Assembly (NCBI GenBank): GCA_963682025.1
Contig: OY821519.1
Location: forward strand, 3,070,501-3,134,500
Origin: Cordilura impudica
Taxonomy: Eukaryota > Arthropoda > Insecta > Diptera > Scathophagidae
Length of the DNA: 64,000 nucleotides
Direction: 5' to 3'
Both the position numbers and the translations under genes were made by a program. Position 1 is the first letter of the stretch. Every line of letters starts with the position of its first letter. The notes beneath the pieces are model-generated. The model was not told the DNA's origin. It made no database searches and worked only from the letters and a program-made list of their open reading frames with translations. Positions 35,200 to 47,200 of the stretch are shown here, in pieces.

Positions 35200-36471
35200 T
35201 GTATTCTTAATTAGTTCGGTTTCTGGCATTTCAGTCTTCATCAGTGATTGTATTTAGATATTGCAATAATTGTTATGTCATAATTGATTACATTGTATCT
35301 ATATGAAATTTTTTACTTAGGGCGGCCGATAGATTTGAACCTGAGTGTATCTCGCACTTGCACTTTTTGACTGTAGAATTTACAATTGTTGTTGAGTAAG
35401 ACTGAAACGATAAGGAAAACTTAATTTACAAAGAAAGGGAGTATAATAAAGACTTCGTTTTTATGGGTTAGTTTTTTACTTCTTAAATTTTTATTTAAAA
35501 AAATACTCTTTTTTCAAAAATTTAATTTTTTTTAAATTTTTCTTCCATATGCGAGTTCATGTGACCACAGGAACATTTTGGCGAAACACATACAAACGTA
35601 GCATACATTATTTATAGCAGAGATTTGTCGTACAACCAAAAAAATTATTTCGGTTTATATGTAAAAATAATTGTGTAGATACACATGTACATACACACAA
35701 AGATACACACATACATTGTAACAAAATTATTTCTCAGTTTTGTGGTTTCTCTTCGGAAGGTGTTGCGCTATGTGCTCCATGTATGAGTGTACCTGTTGCC
35801 AAGCCCTGTGTGCCTTAGACCGTGTATTGACACGGGTATAGATTTGTGTGCGTGTGTGTGAGGCTATGAGAAACTAATTATTAATGTTTTACTTCTACAA
35901 AACCAACACCAATGACACTGTGAAAAGTTGAAGTCCTTTGTCCGTTTTCAATTGCCCGTTTGTCATGTTGTACACTGTTGGTAATTAAAGAAAAAGATAA
36001 AAATGAAATAACTAATGGATTCTTGTTTTCGTCTTTTTTCTTGAACGCCGTCTTTCATAAAGCGAATGTTGTTGTTACAACATTATCAAAAAAAGAAAGA
36101 AAAAACATGCAACTTTTTTATCGGTGTTTCAACCACCATTATTTTTATTGGATATACATACATATGTACACATAGTAACTGTATGTATACATGCATATGT
36201 ATGTATGTATGTTATTCTCAGAGACTCTCATATTGGAAAAGTTAACTTCTTTCACTACCTGTTATTTTTTTGACTTTAGCTAACTGACATGGGCGGCAGT
36301 CAAAGTTCTATAAAAAGGAGTTGGTTGACTTGTTGCCTTTTGTCATTTTAGAAGGTGTTTAAAATATAAGTGAATAGTTTTAGGAGACGCTTCTACTAGA
36401 CTTTGTAAATAACAAATATATATTATATTTTCGTTTTACTTACAATCTGTCTATCGGTATGTCGTACTTAC
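35200..36471 (-). other. sif intron stretch, no gene seen
   Basis: AT-rich intron DNA with TATG/CATA tracts near 36150-36210. At 35457-35477 is an isolated CGTTTTTATGGGTTAG, the terminal motif of family A, with nothing recognisable attached. Confidence 0.45.
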
Positions 36472-36699
36472 ATAATTTTCTATCAAATCGTTTCGGTGTG
36501 GCACAAAATAATTGTGATCTTCCATATCACGTCGTTTCTTTACACGTACAAAGTGTTCCATTGGATTGAGATTGCGACGGGCACAAGCACTAGCCAGAAA
36601 TTCCTCCACTGACATCGCATCACGTAGGTAAACAGTCGAATAAGCATTATCAGGCATTGCAACTTTGAACGTTTTTTCCGGTTCATCACGAGAATTCAT
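36472..36699 (-). CDS. sif: sif exon: Ras-binding domain (RBD)
   Basis: 76 codons, [20 protein letters not shown] to DLIENY, phase 0 at both ends. Acceptor AG at 36700-36701, donor GTAAGTA from 36471. It encodes most of the ubiquitin-fold RBD (F-K-V-A-M-P-D-N strand, then [17 protein letters not shown] helix and a VRVKKRRD strand), which in TIAM proteins binds Ras-GTP. It starts with a Met codon, but a preceding acceptor and in-phase joining to SMQ show it is internal. Upstream lies the 12.9-kb intron, downstream a 4.4-kb satellite-bearing intron. Confidence 0.95.
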
Positions 36700-37490
36700 C
36701 TGGAAACACACACAAAATTGATTCAATGGTAAAAAAAAAAACAAACAAAACAAACAAAAGAAATAAACTAACAAACGAATAATGTGCATGTGCACAGAAA
36801 ATGACAACTAAAAATCTTCTCGGCACCAGTTTACGCTATAATATTGGAATTGTAAAATAAATTTTTCAAATAAAAGTTATTGTTAGTTAGAGTAACAATT
36901 TTCTTTAAAATATACAGTGACTTCCAAAACTGTTCATAAAATTTTTTTTTTGTATTACAATAATTATAAAGTGCTCAATATATGGTTCATTAGTTTATAT
37001 TATTTTTTTATGTTTGTTGGTGTACTACTTAGTAACATATGTTCAGCGTCACTCTTTGAAAATCACTTGTATTGTTCCGTTATTTATACCGTTATCTTAC
37101 AATTTTTGTGAATACTTGTGTAACTAACAAATTAAGTTCTTTTCATGACTCCATGTAGTTGCATTAAATTCGAAACATCAAAACAATTTAAAATTTATCG
37201 TATTTTATTTTAAGGTACCTATTTGGAATATATATGTTTTTTAATTGAAAAGTAAATGTCAATTGTTTTAGCCGAAATAATTATGCCTAAAGTTATCACA
37301 ACTCAAATTGAAAAAGGCATAGAAATCGATATTTTAAGCGGCAAGTCTGTGCGTGAAATTGGAAACAAATATGGTGTGTTTATTGGGTTTGTTTCAAAGC
37401 TCCGGGAAATCATCGGAAAGTCGTTAAAAAGAATAAAGGTGAACCCAAATTCAATACACATACAAAGAGAATGGTGAGACGCCTTGTGCT

Positions 37491-38475
37491 GTCACACACA
37501 GAAAACAGATTCATTGTGGCTACCGAATTTATTACCAACCGAATTGCGATAATGCTAATAACCGATTTTCGGGTTCACGATGATTACAATTCTAAATATT
37601 TTATCATAATAAAAAACAAGTAAGAAAATTATAGTCGGTCTAGACCGACTATACGATACCCTATACCATGCGCTAGAGACCCTATCTCTTAGGCCCAACT
37701 AATTGGATATAGAAAATAAGCATAAACCAAATTTGAGTGGCATTTTTATTAATTTTTTTTGGCTGCAGATATGAAAAAGTTCATATCGGATCCTATGTCT
37801 ATATGGGGACTAGGTCCAAAAATGGACCGATCCAGACCATGGTTGGTAAAGTCTCTTGTATTTTGCGAAAATATATACAAACAAAATTTGAGATGAATCA
37901 GTGCAATATTTTTCTTTTTTTGATAGATTTAAGTGAAGATCGGGAAGCAGCTCTATATGGGGCCTATGACCAAGAGTTCTCCCATAGGAACCGTTTTTGG
38001 ACTATTCATTAATGGATGTAATAAACACATACAAACCCAATTTGACTAAGATCTATACGACAATTTGGATCTTATTGCAATTTATGTCGATTTTATAGGG
38101 GTCATTTGTGTGGGGGCTAGGTCTGAACATAGACCGATTCTCACCAATTTCAATAGCGTTCATCCCATGGCCGATGAAAGCTTATATACCAAATTTCATC
38201 AAAATTCATATTCATATTTGCGACCTGCAGTTTGATTACAAGCTTTACATGGACACACAGATGGACGGACGGACGGACGGTATAATTAAAGATGGGTCTA
38301 GGTCAAATATTTTTGGTAGTTACAAACAGCAGCACAAAGTCATTATACCCAAACCACATAGTGGTATAGGGTATAATTAGCAGATGATATTAAATTTCTG
38401 TTGATACATTCAAAAATACAGTTGTTCTATTTTTGAACAATTCGGTTGGCAAATATTTTTTCTGTGTGCAGGAGC
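37491..38475. mobile_element. MITE family E, copy 1, with a DINE inside
   Basis: Begins CACACAGAAAACAGATTCAT and ends with the inverted TTTTTTCTGTGTG; both sides carry AACCGAATTG. Without the DINE (37616-38376) it is about 225 bp. It interrupts the Tc1 transposase. A second copy is at 48611-48832. Confidence 0.65.
37616..38376 (-). mobile_element. DINE-1-like element, copy 8
   Basis: Palindrome intact at 37631-37654. About 45 bp after the GGAC microsatellite (38269-38280) is deleted, joining it to GTATAATTAAAGATGGGTC. Ends GGTATAGGGTATAA. Confidence 0.85.
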
Positions 38476-38585
38476 CGTTGAGAACGCTACAGATACCAAT
38501 AAAGAACTAAGGGAAACTCTACAAATTGATATGTTCAATCAGACAATTCGTAAATGACTCAAAAAGAGCAGAATGAAGGCAAACA

Positions 38586-39356
38586 CAACAAGTAAGAAAA
38601 TTATAGTCGGTCTAGACCGACTATACGATACCCTATACCATGCGTTCAGAGACCTTATCTCTTAGGCCCAACTAACTGGACATAGAAAATAAGCAAAAAA
38701 CAAACTTGAGTGGGATTTTTATTAATTTTTTTGGCTGCAGATATGAAAAAGTTCATATCAGATGCTATATCTATATGGGGATTAGGTCCAAAAATGGACC
38801 GATCCTGTTCATGTTTGGTAAAGTCTCTTGTATTTTGCAAAAATATATACAAACAAAATCTGAGAAGAATCAGTGCAATATTTTTGTCTTTTAATAGATT
38901 TAAGTGAAGATCGGGAAGCAGGTCTATATGGGGCCAAAGGGATCATTTTTGGACTCCGCATTAATGGACATAATGAACGCATACAAAACCCAATTTGAGT
39001 AAGATCTATATGACAATTTGGATCTTATGGCAATTTATGTCGATTTCATAGGGGTAAATTGTATGGGGGCTAGGTCTGAACATGGACCGATTCTCACCAA
39101 TTTCAATAGCGTTCATCCCATGGCCGATAAAAGCTTATATACCAAATTTCATCAAAATATTTTCATATTTGCGACCTGCAGTTTGATTACAAGGTTTACA
39201 TGGACACACAGACGGACGGACGGACGGACATTGTTAAAGAAAGTGATTCTGATTCGATCGGTATAATTAAAGATGGGTCTAGGTCAAATATTTTTGGTTG
39301 TTACAAACAGCAGCACAAAGTCATTATACCCAAACCACATAGTGGTATAGGGTATA
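38586..39356 (-). mobile_element. DINE-1-like element, copy 9
   Basis: Palindrome 38604-38627, microsatellite 39211-39230, end AGTGGTATAGGGTATAAAA. Very similar to copies 1 and 10, so the three may be a recent subfamily. Confidence 0.87.
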
Positions 39357-40293
39357 AAAATTAAGAAGCCGCTTTTATCAACCAAGCACCGGGCCACTCG
39401 TCTTATATTTGCAAAAGAACATGTGGATTGGACGGTTGAGCAGTGGAACCTAGTAACATGGTCCGACGAATCGAACATAAATCAATTAGGTTCCGATGGC
39501 AGGGTTTGGTCATGGTATCATACAAAAGTAGGTATCACATCGCTTAATATTCAAGAGACAATGAAATTTGGAGGATGTTTAGTAATGATCTGGGGTTGCT
39601 TCCAAGGAGAAAATTTAGGAATCCTTCGCAAAATTGATGGTAAAATGAAGGCAGAACATGTTGAAATTTTAAGAGATTCCTACCTGCGTAGCCTCGAAGT
39701 TTTTGGTTGTGAACCAGGTGACACGCTTTTTATGTAGGATAATGATCCCAAGCGTAAATCCAAGATGACCATTAAGTGGTTTCAGGAGAATAGTATTAAG
39801 TGTATGGATTGGCCCCCACAATTTCCCGGACCTCAATCCGATAGAAAATTTTTGAAATATCTTAAAAATTAAAATTATAATGAGAAGTTCAGTTCCGAAA
39901 AATCTAGAGGAGTTTTGGGCAGTGGCGAATGAGGAATGGTCCAAATTAGATAGGTTAAATTTACGAAATTTAATAAATAGTATGCCAAAAAGACTCTAGC
40001 TTGTCATCAAAGCTAAAGATGGTCATATTAAAAACTAAAAAAATGTTTTTAATAATTATTTAAGCCAATGTTCACAAACTCACAAAAGTGTTCAAATTAA
40101 TCTATTTGTTTTTTTTTCCTTATATTTTATAAAAACTATTTTTTAAATTTATTTTCGTATCACTTAATTTTAAGACAATATGTACTGAATTCAATACAAA
40201 AAAAAAAGATTAATAAATTGTTGTTATAAACAACTTATATTGAAAGACATTCTAAATTCTATGTTTTTATGAAAAGTTTTGAAAGTCACTGTA

Positions 40294-40890
40294 TATGTAT
40301 ATATAAATCTCGAAGAGACTGAATGTGAGTAAAAATGAATTTCAATCATAACCATTTTCAGTTAAATCGTTTACAATTTTAGAAATACAACAATTATCGA
40401 TTCAAGTCGTTGAGAAAATGAAATAAAATGATTGATTTAATATCAGGGAAGAAAATAAACCTTTAAGAATTCACCTCTCTTTGAATTTTATAAAATTTGC
40501 CATGAATGTTCTATGGCGGAATTTAGCTCTAACAATTTCTGAATTTTTGGCGACGCTAAAAACCTAGTACAATTCTAATCGAAGTCTTAGATATTCGAGG
40601 GTATTGAGACATACTTTTTTCAAAGGTCACACGATCACAATTTTGTATTGGAATATCCTAATATCTTAATGCCTGAGTTTGTATCGGTACCTGAGGTATA
40701 AATAAAACAGTGCACAATCGTCAAAAGCGCTCAAAATTAAATTTTTTTTTTTATAATTCTTTTAATTTTTTTTGCTATCAACAGATAATAAATTACATAA
40801 GACGTTTTGAGCATTTTCTGGGTTGTAGAATATCTATTTCTTGTGCTATAATGGACCAAAGTTGAAGTTTTTTTAAAAAAAATTTCAAAC
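40294..40890 (-). other. sif intron stretch, no gene seen
   Basis: AT-rich intron DNA without recognised repeats between the Tc1 element and DINE copy 10. Confidence 0.45.
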
Positions 40891-40891
40891 T

Positions 40892-41543
40892 AAACAAGTA
40901 AGAAAATTATAGTCGGTCTAGACCGACTATACGATACCCTATACCATGCGTTTAAAAACCCTATCTCTAGGTCCAAAAATGGACCGATCCTGATCATGTT
41001 TGGTAAAGTCTCTTGTATTTTGCAAAAATATATACAAACAAAATTTTAGAAGAATCAGTGCAATATTTTTGTTTTTTAATAGATTTAAATGAAGATCGGG
41101 AAGCAGGTCTATATGGGGCCAAAGGGATCATTTTTGGACTACTCATTAATGGACGTAATGAACACATACAAAACCCACTTTGAGTAAGATCTATATGACA
41201 ATTTGGATCTTATGGCAATTTATGTCGATTTCGTAGGGGTAATTTGTATGGGGGCTAGGTCTGAACGTGGACCGATTCTCACCAATTTCAATAGCGTTCA
41301 TCCCATGGCCGATAAAAGCTTATATACCAAATTTCATCAAAACATGTTCATATTTGCGACCTGCAGTTTGATTACAAGGTTTACATGGACACACAGACGG
41401 ACGGACATTGTTAAATCAACTCAGAAAGTGATTCTGATTCGATCGGTATAATTGAAGATGGGTCTAGGTCAAATATTTTTGGTTGTTACAAACAGCAGCA
41501 CAAAGTCATTATACCCAAACCACATAGTGGTATAGGGTATAAA
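40892..41543 (-). mobile_element. DINE-1-like element, copy 10 (internal deletion)
   Basis: Starts AACAAGTAAG with an intact palindrome. CCCTATCTC then joins directly to TAGGTCCAAAAATGGACC, so about 130 bp near the 3' side is missing. Microsatellite reduced to GGACGGAC (41399). Ends 41542. Confidence 0.85.
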
Positions 41544-42194
41544 AATCTGAATTTTTTATACTCGGAAACGAAGAAGGCAAACCCTACTTTTTTCGATGAT
41601 TTTGTTTTATAACTTTACAGTTATAAAAAATATATTTTGTTTTTAATCACATCATGTAATTTCTTGGGCATTTGAGTGATTTTTAAGTGGCAAAAAAAAA
41701 TAGGTTTAAAAAACAAATAAATTAAATTGACCTATTTGCATAAGCTGCCAAAAAAACCGCTTAGCTATAAACGGTATTTAATACAACTAAGGGTCCTAAA
41801 CAAAATATGTTTCTGCTTAAGTGCAATATTATGCAACTTTTAATGTAGAGCATTTTTAATGTACCCTATTTATAAGTGTATTTTAAAAAAATTCATACGA
41901 TCTCAATAGGGAAGTTTTTCAAACGGTTTAAAAAGTTCTTCATGCACTTCACAATAGAGCATGAAAATAAAACGGACCAGTATTTTGGTTCTTTGGGCGG
42001 AACCTCCAATTTTTGGGAGATATAAGGCATACGAAAATGGATGTTTTTCGTTTTTTAACTTTTTGCACACAACTTTTAAATGAATATGTGCATACTGTAT
42101 ATCAAATGAAAGGTATTTGAAAGGTATTTTTAGTGCCTGCACGTACATAACAACTTTAAAATTTTGGTGAAAAAATTAGGTTAATTTTAAGTTC

Positions 42195-42197
<3 letters not shown>

Positions 42198-42234
<37 letters not shown>

Positions 42235-42240
42235 TATATG
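42198..42240. repeat. (TA)n microsatellite
   Basis: Interrupted TA run of about 20 units. Confidence 0.9.
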
Positions 42241-42754
42241 TATAATATTAATGCTTAAACTAGGCCCTATAAATTTGAAATTAACTAAATTTTTGTACAA
42301 AATTTAAAATGTGCCATGTACGTGCATACAATTTATTGTATACAAATTTTTAAGTTAATTATTTAGTTATTATCATACAAATATAATGATATGATAAATG
42401 GTTATCTTATCCAGCCGCCGGTGGACAAAAATTTCACATCGGCTTCGTTCTCTGGAAATAAGCTTTTGTAACTGTTGTTATTCTTTACTTTATGTTGTAT
42501 ATTTTTACTTTCAAGTGCATAACTCTTCAAAAATTTCAGCAAATAAATGAAAATAGCAAACTTAAAATTTTTAACAAATTGGATTTATAAATATTTTAAT
42601 TCAGCAAGGAGTGAGTAAATATGCAAAAAGTTCACACTATTTTTTGCTATAATGTTAAATTTATTTTCATGTTTAGTGCCGAGTTTTCTTGCAAACGGAG
42701 ACATTTACCGTGTATGGTTACTTCATAAGAATGAAAAAGATAATATATTAATTG

Positions 42755-43005
42755 AGGAGTACCAAGTTTCAAGCCAATCCGAGCATAAAGAAAAAATTTT
42801 TCCGCCATATTGGATCCACCATTTTGAATTTTAAAAAAGTGATACCAGATTCGTGTTCAGCGACCCCAAAAACCCCCGAGTACCAAATTTTAAGCCAATC
42901 CTAGCATTAGTAAAAAATTTGGCCGCCATATTGGATCCGTCATTTTGAATTTTTTAATTCTGACATAAAATTCGTGTTCAGCGGCCCTAAAAACCCCCCC
43001 AGTAC
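42755..43005. repeat. Two-unit tandem repeat with CCGCCATATTGGATCC
   Basis: Two ~122-bp units share GAGTACCAAGTTTCAAGCCA, GCCATATTGGATCC, ATTTTGAATTTTTTAA and TTCGTGTTCAGCG, followed by CCCCAAAAACCCCC or CCTAAAAACCCCCC. A fragment of a dispersed element; class unknown. Confidence 0.6.
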
Positions 43006-43372
43006 CCTTTTTCAGAAGTTTCGGTGAAGAAATAAAAAAGTTATAGATTTTTCATCGCTTTTGACCACTGTGCAGTGTCATTAGATCGAAAATTTATGTT
43101 AAATTTTATTTAATATTTTTTGTATTTGAATTTCCATTTCGTTTTGTATCTTTTAAAAGCTTTAACAAATATTTTTTATGAATGATTAATTCTACCTAAA
43201 GTTTGTTATTTAAAATAAAATTAAAATTAAATTTAACTTGCCTCTAAAATGCCTTCAAGGCGCAGAGGCGCATACATTGTAATGTATTTTTTTTTGAAAA
43301 TAAATGAATTAAAAAAAATTGAAATAGAAATTTTAAATTTACTTTTCTGTACCAATTTTTATTTATAACTAA

Positions 43373-43791
43373 AGGCCAGTTTACACTATTACACTTTGTA
43401 ATACGACCTGTCCAAAAGTCGAGTATTATGAAAAAGTCGTATCATGTAAAAGGCTTATGTTATGAAATTGACAATCTGTATGATTTTATTTTCGAAGTCC
43501 GATGATTTTAGAAACATTTCTAAAAACTTGCCATTTTCATCGGATCAGAGTTGTTTTTTTTTGGTAATATTAAAAAAAAAGGTAAACAAAAACAAAGAAA
43601 GTGGAAATAAAATATAAATTTCAAATTAAATTTGCTTGTTATTCTAAACAGCTGTTTTCATAAGACTTGAGTGTGATGTTGTAAATGGCCTAAGTATGCC
43701 ATACGGTACGACTTTATGACAGTTCGATGAATTTCATCGGATTTTTATTTCGAAAAATCATACGACTGAGTGGTATCGTGTAAATGGGCCT
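43373..43791. mobile_element. Harbinger-like MITE (family G)
   Basis: 419 bp with inverted ends AGGCCAGTTTACACTATTAC and, read inward from the right, AGGCCCATTTACACGATACC. TAA flanks both sides (43370-43372 and 43792-43794). Interior repeats a GTCGTATxATGTAAAxGGC-type word. No coding. Confidence 0.7.
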
Positions 43792-44451
43792 TAAGCAAAC
43801 AATACAAACTCATTAACGAAATTTTCGCACAAAAGTGAAAGAGATTAACACCAACAATATATATTTTTTCAAACTTTTTACCAAACAAATATTCATTTGT
43901 CGTATTAAATGCAATGTAATAAATTCAACTGAATTTGTAGGTGATCCACTTTTAAATAAAATCGTAATCACATATATTGATCCACTTTTATGAGTTTTTA
44001 ATGATTTTTTTTCACTTTTTGGAAACTATTAAACTCACATACAATTTTTGGATATTTCTGAGTTGAATAATTTACTAAATTTTTAAAATTTGCTCGTTCA
44101 TTATAAATATATGTTTCCTTATACAAATATGTCACTCAATTTATTGTTGACTGCACATTAAAGGGTTAAAGTAGTGCCATATGAGATGATTTTTATTCGG
44201 GGACTAGGTAAAAAAAATGCATTCAATTCAAACGTCTGTGTGTGTGCGGGCCGTAAATATTTTGATGAAATTTAGTATAAAATGTTTTTTTTAGACCTAG
44301 CTTCCACAAAATTCAAAAATGTAACCTATAGGTCCATTTTTAGTAATAGTCCGATAAAAAGCTGTTTCATTATATTTGGAGAAATAAAAATGACTTTACT
44401 AAGTGTGGCCATGATCGATCGGTAAATTTTTTTTTCACCTGGTCGCCATGT

Positions 44452-45146
44452 AACAAGAAAGAAAATATCTATACCATGCGCTTAAAGACCCTTTCCCTCA
44501 GGTCTAACTAATTGGATCTAGAAAATAAGCATAAACCAAATTTGAGTGGCATTGTTTTTAATTTATTTTGCCTTCGGATACGAAAAAGTTCATATCGGAT
44601 GCTAAAGCTATATGTCGAATAATGGATCTATCCTGACAATATTTGGTAAAGTCACTTATTTCTGCAAAAAACATTTACAAACCAAATTAAAAAAAAAATT
44701 TGTTAATAACTTTGTTTTTCGATAGACTTAAGTGAAGATCAGGAAGCAGCTTAATAAGAACTGTCTTACAGAGTTTTTATAACTAAGAACTGTCCTACAG
44801 AGTTTATTTTTGGACTACTAATTAATGAATATAATAAACACAAACCAAACTGGAATCTATATGATAATTTGGATATTATGGCAATTTAAGTCAATTCCGT
44901 AGGGTAAATTTATATGGCGACTAGGTCTGAAAATGCAACGATTTTCACCAATTTGAATTCGTCCTATGGATAAACAGACGGACAGTCGGATAGCCGGACG
45001 GACGGACATCACTAAGTCCAATCAGAAAATGATTCAGAATCGATCGGTATAATTATGTATGGGTCTAGGTCAAATATTTTTCGTAGAAAAAAATCAGCAC
45101 AAACTCAATATACCCTGACCACAACGTGGTATTATAGGGTATAAAA
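44452..45146 (-). mobile_element. DINE-1-like element, copy 11 (old)
   Basis: Strongly diverged; hairpin lost (AACAAGAAAGAAAATATCTA), microsatellite GGACAGTCGGATAGCCGGAC at 44990, end CGTGGTATTATAGGGTATAA. A further decayed fragment may precede it at 44165-44450. Confidence 0.7.
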
Positions 45147-46087
45147 ATAGCATCCGATAAAATATTTTTCATATCTACAGGCAACAAATTAATAACAATG
45201 TTACGCAAATATGGTCTATGTTTATTTTCCATGTTTATTTATTATCTCACTATAGTTGGATCTGAAACCCTTTTCGGTCGGTTTTGATAGATTACGAGAA
45301 TATTCGAATATTCGATCAAAATGAATGCACAATAAATGATATCCAACTCTTAAAAATTTGTTTAACCCATGATTTGATCTATAAATATATAGTCTGTTAG
45401 GTAAATTAAAGTTAAGTTTGAAAATTGTTTTCTTAACTCAGAAATGAGTTGTGTGGCTTTAGGTCTACTGCCGGAAATGCTGGTGTGTAGAAATGACTGA
45501 GACTGTAATAAAGTCTTACTCTTTGTACTAGATTGTGCTGATGTTTATAACTGCCAAAAATATTTGAGTTAGATCCACTTTTTACCATACTGATCGACCC
45601 AGAATCATGTTGTAAGTCGATTTAACGGTGTTCCGCCGTCCGTCTGTCTATATGGTCTGTCTGTCGTGTGTCCATATGAACATGTTTTGATGAAATTTAG
45701 AATATAAGATTTTATCGTTCATAAGATGAACGCAATAGGAATTGGGGAAAACCGGTGCATGTTCAGACCTAGCCCCCATACAAATGACATATATCATAAC
45801 GATTGAACTGGTCGTATGATCTAGCTTATCATATATATGGGGCGTTTCATGTCATGTGACCCAACTTTTGAAACCGATATCTTGCAATTGGTTGCATTAG
45901 GCAACATAGTCAATTTAAAGCAATCGCTGTAATCGTGTAAATCTTCTGGCGAATCATATGTTAACTACTTTAAGATGATTTCCTTCAACAGCTCATTTTA
46001 ATCAACAGCTGAACCTAGTAACGCCAAGAAAAGGTTGGCAAAAAAACAGCAAATAAAGGTGGCAAATAAGCTGGATGAAAGACTGGG

Positions 46088-46709
46088 TATATAAAAATGT
46101 TTAGGGACCCTATCGCTTCGGTCCAACTAATTGGATATATAAAATAAGCATAAACCAAATTTGAGGGGAATTGTTTTTAATTTTTTTGTCTGCAGATATG
46201 AAAAAGTTCATATCGGGTGCTATATTTATATGGGGACTAGGTAGAAAAATAACCCGATCCAGACCATATTTGATAAAGTTACTTATATTTTGAAAAAATA
46301 TATACAAACCAAATTTGAGAAAAATCTGTGTATTATTTTTGTTTTTTTAATAGATTTAATTGAAGCAGCTCTATATGGGGGCTATGACTAAGATTAATGG
46401 ATATAATAAACACATACAAACCCAATTTGACTGAGATCTGTAAGATAATTTGGATCTTATGGCAATTTATGTCGATTTCATAGGGGTCATTTGAATGGGG
46501 ACTAGATCTGAACATGGACCGAATTTCACCAATTTCATTAACGTTCATTCTATGGCCGACAAAAGCTTATATACCAAATTTCATCAAAATTTATTCATAT
46601 TTGTGGCCTGTAATTTGATTACAAGGTTTACATGGACACACAGGCGGACGGACGGATGGACGGACGGACGGACGGACATCGTTAAAAGATCATAGTGGTA
46701 TAGGGTATA
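46088..46709 (-). mobile_element. DINE-1-like element, copy 13 (no hairpin)
   Basis: Lacks the 3' hairpin; starts at TTTAGGGACCCTATCGCTTC. An extended GGACGGAC tract at 46645-46676. Ends ATAGTGGTATAGGGTATA, with the stretch between the microsatellite and the end deleted as in copy 5. Confidence 0.8.
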
Positions 46710-46781
46710 CAAATAGTTATGTTATAAATGGACCTAATGTGATTACGAATAAATTTTATTAATTTATTTATTTTTTTTTTA

Positions 46782-46782
<1 letters not shown>

Positions 46783-46851
<69 letters not shown>
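46783..46851. repeat. (ATT)n microsatellite
   Basis: About 23 uninterrupted ATT units, on the 3' side of the Helitron copy. Confidence 0.97.
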
Positions 46852-46855
<4 letters not shown>

Positions 46856-46866
46856 TAATTTAATTA

Positions 46867-47200
46867 CTAACAGATTCCAGCGCTCGAAATTCGAGTGCAT
46901 TTTCTAGGCAGCCTTATTTGTCAACTTAGCCAATTCACAAACCAATACTTTTATGGTTTATTATTATTATGAGTGAAGATAAAAAACTCATAAACAAACA
47001 CATTAACAAATTTAATAAAAGACACAGCAACTTTAAATGCAATTTACTCAAAATAAATGAAAAAATTTTAAAATCTGTAAATCTGCAAAACGGCTAAAAG
47101 GAATCACCTTTCAAATAATAAACGTTTGGTCAAAATCGCGATAAAACGGTAGAACAAAATATCGGTCACAAGAAATATCCTAGCCTATTAATATTATAGA
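46867..47200 (-). mobile_element. Non-autonomous Helitron, copy 6
   Basis: 334 bp on the minus strand, TCTATAATATTAATAGGC at 47200 to hairpin TGCACTCGAATTTCGAGCGC and CTGTTAG|T (CTAG changed to TTAG). Confidence 0.82.

Larger units (their letters stand above)
37280..40015 (+). pseudogene. Tc1-like transposase, interrupted
   Basis: N-terminal helix-turn-helix MPKVITTQIEKGIEIDILSG with VREIGNKYGVFIGFVSKLRE (37283-37440); a middle piece GAVENATDTNKELRETLQ (38470-38555); then after the second DINE RATRLIFAKEHVDWTVEQWN, WSDESNINQLGSDGR (first Asp), MKFGGCLVMIWGCFQG, and after a TAG stop a DNDPKRKS block (second Asp). The Glu region (LNPIEN-like) is broken by a frameshift near 39840. The DDE order is that of Tc1 elements. 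Confidence 0.82.
36915..40291 (+). mobile_element. Tc1-like transposon carrying nested insertions
   Basis: Ends CAGTGACTTCCAAAACTGTT (left) and, inverted at the right, CAGTGACTTTCAAAACTTTT, each next to TA (36913-36914; 40292-40293), the Tc1/mariner duplication. Inside are a dead transposase, a MITE with a DINE in it (37491-38475) and a second DINE (38586-39356). Without these it would be about 1.6 kb, the usual Tc1 size. Confidence 0.85.

Noticed and set aside
36699..36699. Met codon at the start of the RBD exon as a translation start
   Set aside because: Preceded by a proper acceptor (TTTCCAG), and the previous exon joins in phase to give the family sequence; an internal start cannot be excluded but nothing supports it.
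42652..42834. 60-codon plus frame MLNLFSCLVPSF...
   Set aside because: Second half is read from the CCATATTGGATCC tandem repeat; no family match.
46682..46900. Minus frame with a poly-Asn run
   Set aside because: Produced by the (ATT)n microsatellite at 46783-46851.
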